Source: Paraspadella gotoi
Lineage: Eukaryota > Chaetognatha
Assembly: GCA_051294375.1 (NCBI GenBank)
Contig: CM119270.1
Coordinates: 5,850,027-5,914,026 of the forward strand
Length of the DNA stretch: 64,000 nt
Reading direction: 5' to 3'
A model generated the notes under the pieces. That model was not told the origin of the DNA and searched no databases. It saw nothing but the letters and a program-made list of their open reading frames with translations. Positions 60,001 through 64,000 of the stretch are shown here, one piece after another. The translations under genes and the position numbers were made by a program. Within the stretch, counting starts at the first letter, position 1. Every line of letters begins with the position of its first letter.

Positions 60001-61930
60001 TTTTTCCCGCCGCGCTCTCCAGGACGATAACCGGAAAGTTCGTCTCGCCATTTCCGAGATGAAAGGTCGTGTCGTCGAGCTCGTTTGGAGTCCAAAAGCA
60101 TCGGTCAAACACCTTCATCCGACCACAATCGAGGTAAGGGCGCCGTGAGATAGGGTTCAATTAAAAACGGTCAAAAGGAACAAATGAACGCCGAGAGAGG
60201 CGAAGCAGAAACGGAGGAGTTTTTAAAAAAAAAAAAGATTGAAAAGAAGAGAAATCAACGAAAATAGAAAAGATAAATAAAAACGAAAAAAAGATAAGAA
60301 CGAGTGTGAGAAAGTAAGAGAAAAATAGAATAAAAGATAGAAAGAGAGGAAAGCGAAGAAGGAGAGAGAGAGAGAGCGGAAAGAAAGAGGAAAGACGAGT
60401 GAAAGAAAGATAAAGAGGAAGAAAAAAAAAAACAAACAAAAAAAAAGAAACAAAAATAAACAAAACGAAACCTTCTAACAAAGAAACGCCACCCTTTTCC
60501 TCCCTCGCCCCAAACCTCACCCCTTTCCCGACCCCTCCCTCCTCTCTCTTCCCCTCCCCCACCTCGTTCGCCGCCAAAACCAAAAAAAGTTATCCTCTGA
60601 ATTCAAAATGGCGACTCCGCTGTCGCGTCGTAGCCCTCGTTACCTTGCTTTTCGCTCAAAAACTGGAAGTCGAATTCGTCACGAGTTTTTGGATCAGTTG
60701 TGTCTAAGGAACGCTGGGTGGATCCGGTAATTCGCCGGTAATGGGTCGTTGTGGTCGTTGTTGTTGGTTGTTCTGAATTGTTGACGTGGGCGTTTGTTGT
60801 TTGTTGGTCCTCGTCGAATTTCGATCGAAATTCCGGACGAGAGAAAAGATCGTCGATCTGGAGACGTGTTACAGGCGAGAAAACGTATCTAGCTCGTCTC
60901 TCTCGTCATGTCCCTCTCTCTTCCCAGTACTCATGTCATCGTCTCTCTCCCTCTCTCTCCCTTTCTCCTCTCTTTCTGGGACGAAAAAAAAGGACTACGA
61001 TTCTGGGGACGTTCAGGAAACCATCTCTCTCTCTTCCTCTGTCTTATTCTCTCTCTCTCTTTCTCTCTCTCTCTCTCATCTCATCATCTCCTCTGGCTCT
61101 CACTCTTGAGAATCTACGTTTTCTGACAATCTCCGTCCTGGTCTGGGAGTCCGCGACAACGGCGTCCCCGCAACATGAGACCCTCACAGAAATCTTCGGC
61201 CCAGGCGTGACCCTGGCCAAGACCTTACCACAAGATCGGCTGCGTTTGGGGAATGGAGGACAATTCTCCACGCGGATGAAAGCTTACGCTCATACTGCTT
61301 TTACACATCGCGTGCGTCACGCAACTCAGGTGAGGATAAGGAGGTGATGGTGCGATAATTCATTTCTTTTTAGCCTTCTCCGGGTGGAAAGGAAAGAAAT
61401 TGGCACAGAATTTCAGAACCCATTATCCGTTATTCAAACCCTCTTAAATTTAAATTAAATTTTTAAAAAATAACCGCAGATCTCTTCGCGAATGCTTGAG
61501 TCAATTTAAACCCTAACTTAATTGCTAACATAAATCCTTATCCCTACCCTAATCCAAATGTTTAAAGTTTTAAACTTAAAAAACAGATAATTCTGAATTT
61601 TAAATCTGAAGATAGGGCGCCTTGGACATAGACATGGTTAAATATATGTATTTTTTTTTCCAATTTTTAAAAAAAATTCAATCCATTCAGCATTAAGATA
61701 TTTTTACGATACTATTATCTTTTTTCATTCAGGTTGTAGACCCATAATGAATATAATTCAGTTGTGACCCATAATAATATTTGACTGGGATATTTACAAT
61801 TAGAAATTCCATTCAGGACTTCAAGCGGTCAACAACATATCATCGTCCCCTCATGAAGAAATCCTCTGCGGAACAAAAGTTGCCAACGTCAAGATTCAAC
61901 GTTGCCAGGAATCTTTGGGGTCAGAACTAA
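57044..61930 (+). CDS. Candidate multi-exon gene of unknown function (3' part)
   Basis: Segments that fit together are about 57137-57222 (MVEGLLAAAARLDGARFRGY..., donor D|GTAATT, phase 0), 60023-60133 (phase 0/0, donor GAG|GTAAGG), 61111-61329 (phase 0/0, donor CAG|GTGAGG) and 61817-61930 (ends RNLWGQN, stop TAA). An AATAAA follows at 61953-61958. The exon at 57044 onwards is open in the +1 frame (SRQTERGIREGS) and would join MVEGLL if a single base were missing from the assembly. The combined product lacks a domain I can name with confidence. The pattern SRQTERGI...GLLAAAARL...YRVRVI loosely resembles the L-x-S-R...V-x-V segment of some GT61-like glycosyltransferases. The last two exons are the firmest; the 5' end is unknown. 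Confidence 0.4.
57521..57916 (-). other. Possible minus-strand exons within an intron
   Basis: A minus-strand open stretch at about 57742-57916 reads LRPLSPNRGGRSSAFRTRN and reaches a donor-like GAG|GTGGGT. Downstream on that strand a tract 'tctaacggtcttgcag' precedes a frame reading VKLRNGLRHLNSDVPKEKS that ends in TAA near 57521. Phases do not clearly agree, and the plus strand is also open here (see 57761-58393). Weak. Confidence 0.2.
57761..58393 (+). CDS. Hypothetical two-exon gene, 155 codons
   Basis: ATG at 57761 begins MSTLTSRFRVRKAEDRPPRL. Exon 57761-58070 ends at a weak donor G|GTACAA (phase 1). Exon 58236-58393 follows a good acceptor 'atatacag' and reads VFNSPNSRLSRTPLRIKSIA to a TAA. 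The length closes to a multiple of three. The region is GC-rich and open in competing frames on both strands (for example a minus-strand ATG at 58335), so the model is tentative. It would lie inside the long intron of the gene ending at 61930. Product basic and Arg/Ser-rich; no domain recognised. Confidence 0.25.
58985..59711. repeat. Tandem repeat, about 239-bp unit, three copies
   Basis: Unit landmarks 'ctcctaacgtaatgaataaa', 'aaagtttattaattttataa', 'agaatgaaatatg', 'cctcatcgtg', 'ttttgctcct' and 'ccacttcgccgttattt' recur at 59222, 59461 and 59699, with an initial copy from about 58985. A degenerate partial copy lies at 58760-58800. The copies differ mostly by single-base indels. Confidence 0.88.
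59782..59893 (-). mobile_element. Interspersed repeat, partial copy
   Basis: 'tgaaattggtacaaccaata', 'atccattcattaa' and 'ctatcttgcccctgaactc' match the repeat at 51139-51352. A 'ttttggtttaaggt' stutter follows. Confidence 0.75.
60134..60600. other. Purine-rich tract and C-rich patch
   Basis: 60180-60475 is G/A-rich, its complement giving Leu/Phe/Ser frames. 60480-60565 is C-rich. Probably intronic. Confidence 0.5.
60608..60726 (+). CDS. Possible first coding exon with ATGGCG start
   Basis: 'tcaaaATGGCGAC' opens a 39-codon stretch beginning MATPLSRRSPRYLAFRSKTG that ends at a donor CG|GTAATT in phase 2. A phase-2 acceptor at about 61017 would join it to the exon ending at 61329, but through a CT-repeat-encoded Ser/Leu stretch. 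It may therefore be an alternative first exon of the gene ending at 61930, or a chance frame. Confidence 0.3.
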
Positions 61931-62740
61931 TACTTTATTGTCAAAAGTTCAAAATAAACCTCATAATAATTGTTTTTATTTTTCCCTCTTGCTTTCTTAT
62001 AAACCAATCAATCAATCATCAATAAATAATCATCAATCATAAAAATATAATCCATAAATCAATAAATAAATAAATCAATAAATAAATCAATAAATAAATC
62101 ATAATAAATCATGAAATAAATTCATAAATAAAAATAAATAAATCAATAAATATAAATCAATGAATAATGCAATCATCAATCTTTGAAATCAATAAACTAA
62201 TTAATATTGTTTCTTTTTTTTCATGCGAATGGGTCCTTTCGTTTCGTCCGTCTACATCAGACAGAATTTAAACTGATTTTGGAAAGCGAAAGGTGACGCC
62301 TTCTGTCATTAACTTTCTTCGCTTGTCCATCTGTAAATCTTTCTAAGCCCTGTCGGCCAATAAATAATATCTGTCTATCTGTATATCTGTCTCTTAATGG
62401 AATGGATCGGTTTGTTGTATATCTCTTCTTCAAGTTCTGATCGGTTTGCCTGTCTGTCAATCAGCCATGCACTGTCGCGTCAATCAGTCTAATCCATCTG
62501 ACCGTCCCTTTTTGGCTTGTTTGCCCTTATATATCTGTTTCGTCCGTCTGTCCGTCCTTTCGTCCCTCTTCATTACAGCCATCTTCTTACACACCTCCCT
62601 CCGAATTTAAGTCTGATCGGTTTTGTTCTGTCTGTCAATAGCCCATCACTGTTTCATAAAATCAGTTCGTCCGTCCTTTCGTCCCTCTTCATACGCAGCC
62701 ATCTTCTTGCCCCCCCCTCCGAATCTTCAGACGATGAAGG
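61931..62740. other. Repeat-rich stretch
   Basis: AAAT/CAAT simple repeats (61990-62200) are followed by (GTCC/GTCT)-rich sequence. An approximately 115-bp segment ('cgtcctttcgtccctcttca', 'cagccatcttctt', 'ccctccgaat') occurs twice in tandem (about 62551-62665 and 62672-62735). The gtccgtctgtccg motif recalls the left ends of the AGTCGG elements. Confidence 0.6.
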
Positions 62741-62822
62741 ATGACGAATGTCTCAGACTTCGCCCAGGCGGCGCTGGATGTGCTTGGCATCTCGGGGCGG
62801 AAAGTGAGCTCGCTCGTTCAAA

Positions 62823-62984
62823 ATGGCGGAGAGAAAACATGGCGCCCGAAATGATTCCGCGCAGCGCAATTGCCTAATAACGTCCGAGCCCAGCTTTATG
62901 TACACAGAAATCAATCTTGTGGAAGAAGCAATCGTACATTTACGCGAAGAAGAATTTCAATTTGTTTCTTTGAAAATAGAATAA
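62823..62984 (+). CDS. Possible small protein, 53 codons
   Basis: ATG at 62823 in the context 'ttcaaaATGGCGGAG' opens a 53-codon frame ending NLVEEAIVHLREEEFQFVSL followed by KIE and TAA. The C-terminal half is an acidic, helix-prone segment. An overlapping frame (ATG at 62734, stop 62874-62876, about 47 codons: KDDECLRLRPGGAG...) is also open, so the choice rests on start context and residue pattern. AAAATGGCGG resembles the YY1-type motif often found at metazoan translation starts. It could be the first exon of a gene continuing off the window. Confidence 0.3.
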   Translation: MAERKHGARNDSAQRNCLITSEPSFMYTEINLVEEAIVHLREEEFQFVSLKIE

Positions 62985-62989
62985 CATTT

Positions 62990-64000
62990 TAAATATTAAA
63001 GTTTAAAAACTATATATTGTTCAAGAAGATGGTTTAATCCGTATCCGTAGTAATTTAATAAGCGAGCGCTAAAATGGTTAGTAAAAAAAACTCCGCCTTT
63101 GTCTGTGTTGTTGTTCGTTCGTCGTCCTCAGTCGTCCGTATTAGTTACATTTTCATAGTCGTTCACCGGCAAGTACAGCTTAATAGATTAAGACGAGCTG
63201 GTTGGCTTGATATCAAATGCCTGTTTTCCTTGTTTGTAGGCGGGCGATTTTGTCTCCAACTCTCAACCTGAACTAGAAACTGCCACTGAGCGTGAAACAC
63301 CTAAACTGGGGGTATCTATAGGTAACATGAACTGCCGTTTGTCTGCACCATGCCGAGTCGAACGATGCGGGACCCATTGGGATTATTAATTTTATATCAG
63401 GAACGGTTCAAAACTATAGTAGATGGGGAACGCAAAAGGTAAATGTAAAGCAATACAATCTCTCTGCTCTCGTCGCCGTCTTCTCTCTCTCTCTCTCTAC
63501 TCTCCCTGCTCTCTCTCTTCCACTCTCTCTCTCTCTCTCTCTCTCTCTTCTTTATTTGAGTAATATAGATAAGGGCCGTTGCATCGATTTTCACGAGTCA
63601 CCCATTTTCGGATACGTATCTCTCCTTTTTATTTAATTTTCATGTGTTTCCAAAAATCGATTTTTTGTCATAAGTTATCAGTATTTTAATCCAGCGAATA
63701 GCGCTAAATTCAAATGCATTAAATAAATCCGTAAAAAATAATAAAAAAGTGTGTTTAAATAATAAATATAAAGTTTTCTTAAGTATAATTAAATCTGATC
63801 TTGCTTGAAAAGTTAATTAAAGATAAAATTATTGTAATTTTATAAATTTTTATATTTGTCAGTGAATTACATTAACAAATTCAAAATTTGAATCAAATTT
63901 AAAAAAAATCATAATTTTTCTTTCTAAATTATTAATTTTTCCAAAACGTATTTGGGGAAGTTTCTCAAATAAAACTTTTGACCCTTTCTATTGACAATCC
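62990..64000. other. AT-rich right edge
   Basis: Contains CT tracts (63458-63550) and AT-rich sequence. The GC-richer part at 63085-63400 shows no confident exon. Confidence 0.5.

Overview
This is AT-rich eukaryotic DNA, almost certainly from a metazoan. Genes are split by introns with GT/AG borders. Secreted modular proteins with EGF, discoidin (F5/8C) and hevein-like domains are encoded. tRNA-derived SINEs, a LINE remnant, an LTR with a tRNA primer site and a hAT element are present. CT/GA microsatellites are extremely abundant. Nothing looks prokaryotic: no operons, ribosome binding sites or CRISPR. The phylum cannot be fixed from this window; a marine invertebrate is the natural guess. 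Eleven N gaps, and repeat copies that differ largely by single-base indels, point to a draft assembly with consensus errors and probably uncollapsed haplotypes.

Layout. 1-13.5 kb: minisatellite, a SINE, Asp-codon-rich triplet repeats, two large direct duplications broken by gaps, and no convincing gene. 13.5-16.5 kb: a 3-kb transposon-like element bounded by 12-bp inverted ends. 17-22 kb: minisatellites, a GC-rich island with open frames on both strands, a long perfect hairpin, and the 5' exon of a minus-strand gene. 22-28.1 kb: CT/GA microsatellites, a LINE reverse transcriptase remnant and a compound tandem array.

28.9-42.3 kb holds the best-supported genes. A plus-strand gene (28917-32320, 217 aa) encodes a signal peptide and three hevein-like 8-cysteine domains. 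A convergent minus-strand gene (42292-36963, about 603 aa) encodes a signal peptide, two F5/8C domains, two EGF domains and three hevein-like domains. Exon phases close exactly in both models, and the total coding lengths are multiples of three. The shared hevein-like exons suggest local duplication and exon shuffling. The likely roles are extracellular glycan binding, adhesion or innate recognition; this is inferred from domain types only. Between the genes lie an LTR with a tRNA-Leu primer-binding site, SINEs and AT-rich DNA.

45.0-46.5 kb: a hAT-type non-autonomous element with an 8-bp target duplication, carrying a second copy of the 13.5-kb element. 47.36-48.90 kb: the four 3' exons of a probable O-fucosyltransferase-like gene. 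51.5-53.1 kb: a 1.5-kb polypyrimidine tract. 53.6-64 kb: GC-richer patches with candidate exons, the best being a phase-consistent chain from about 57.1 to 61.93 kb that ends at a stop codon and an AATAAA, plus a 239-bp tandem repeat and a possible 53-codon small ORF.
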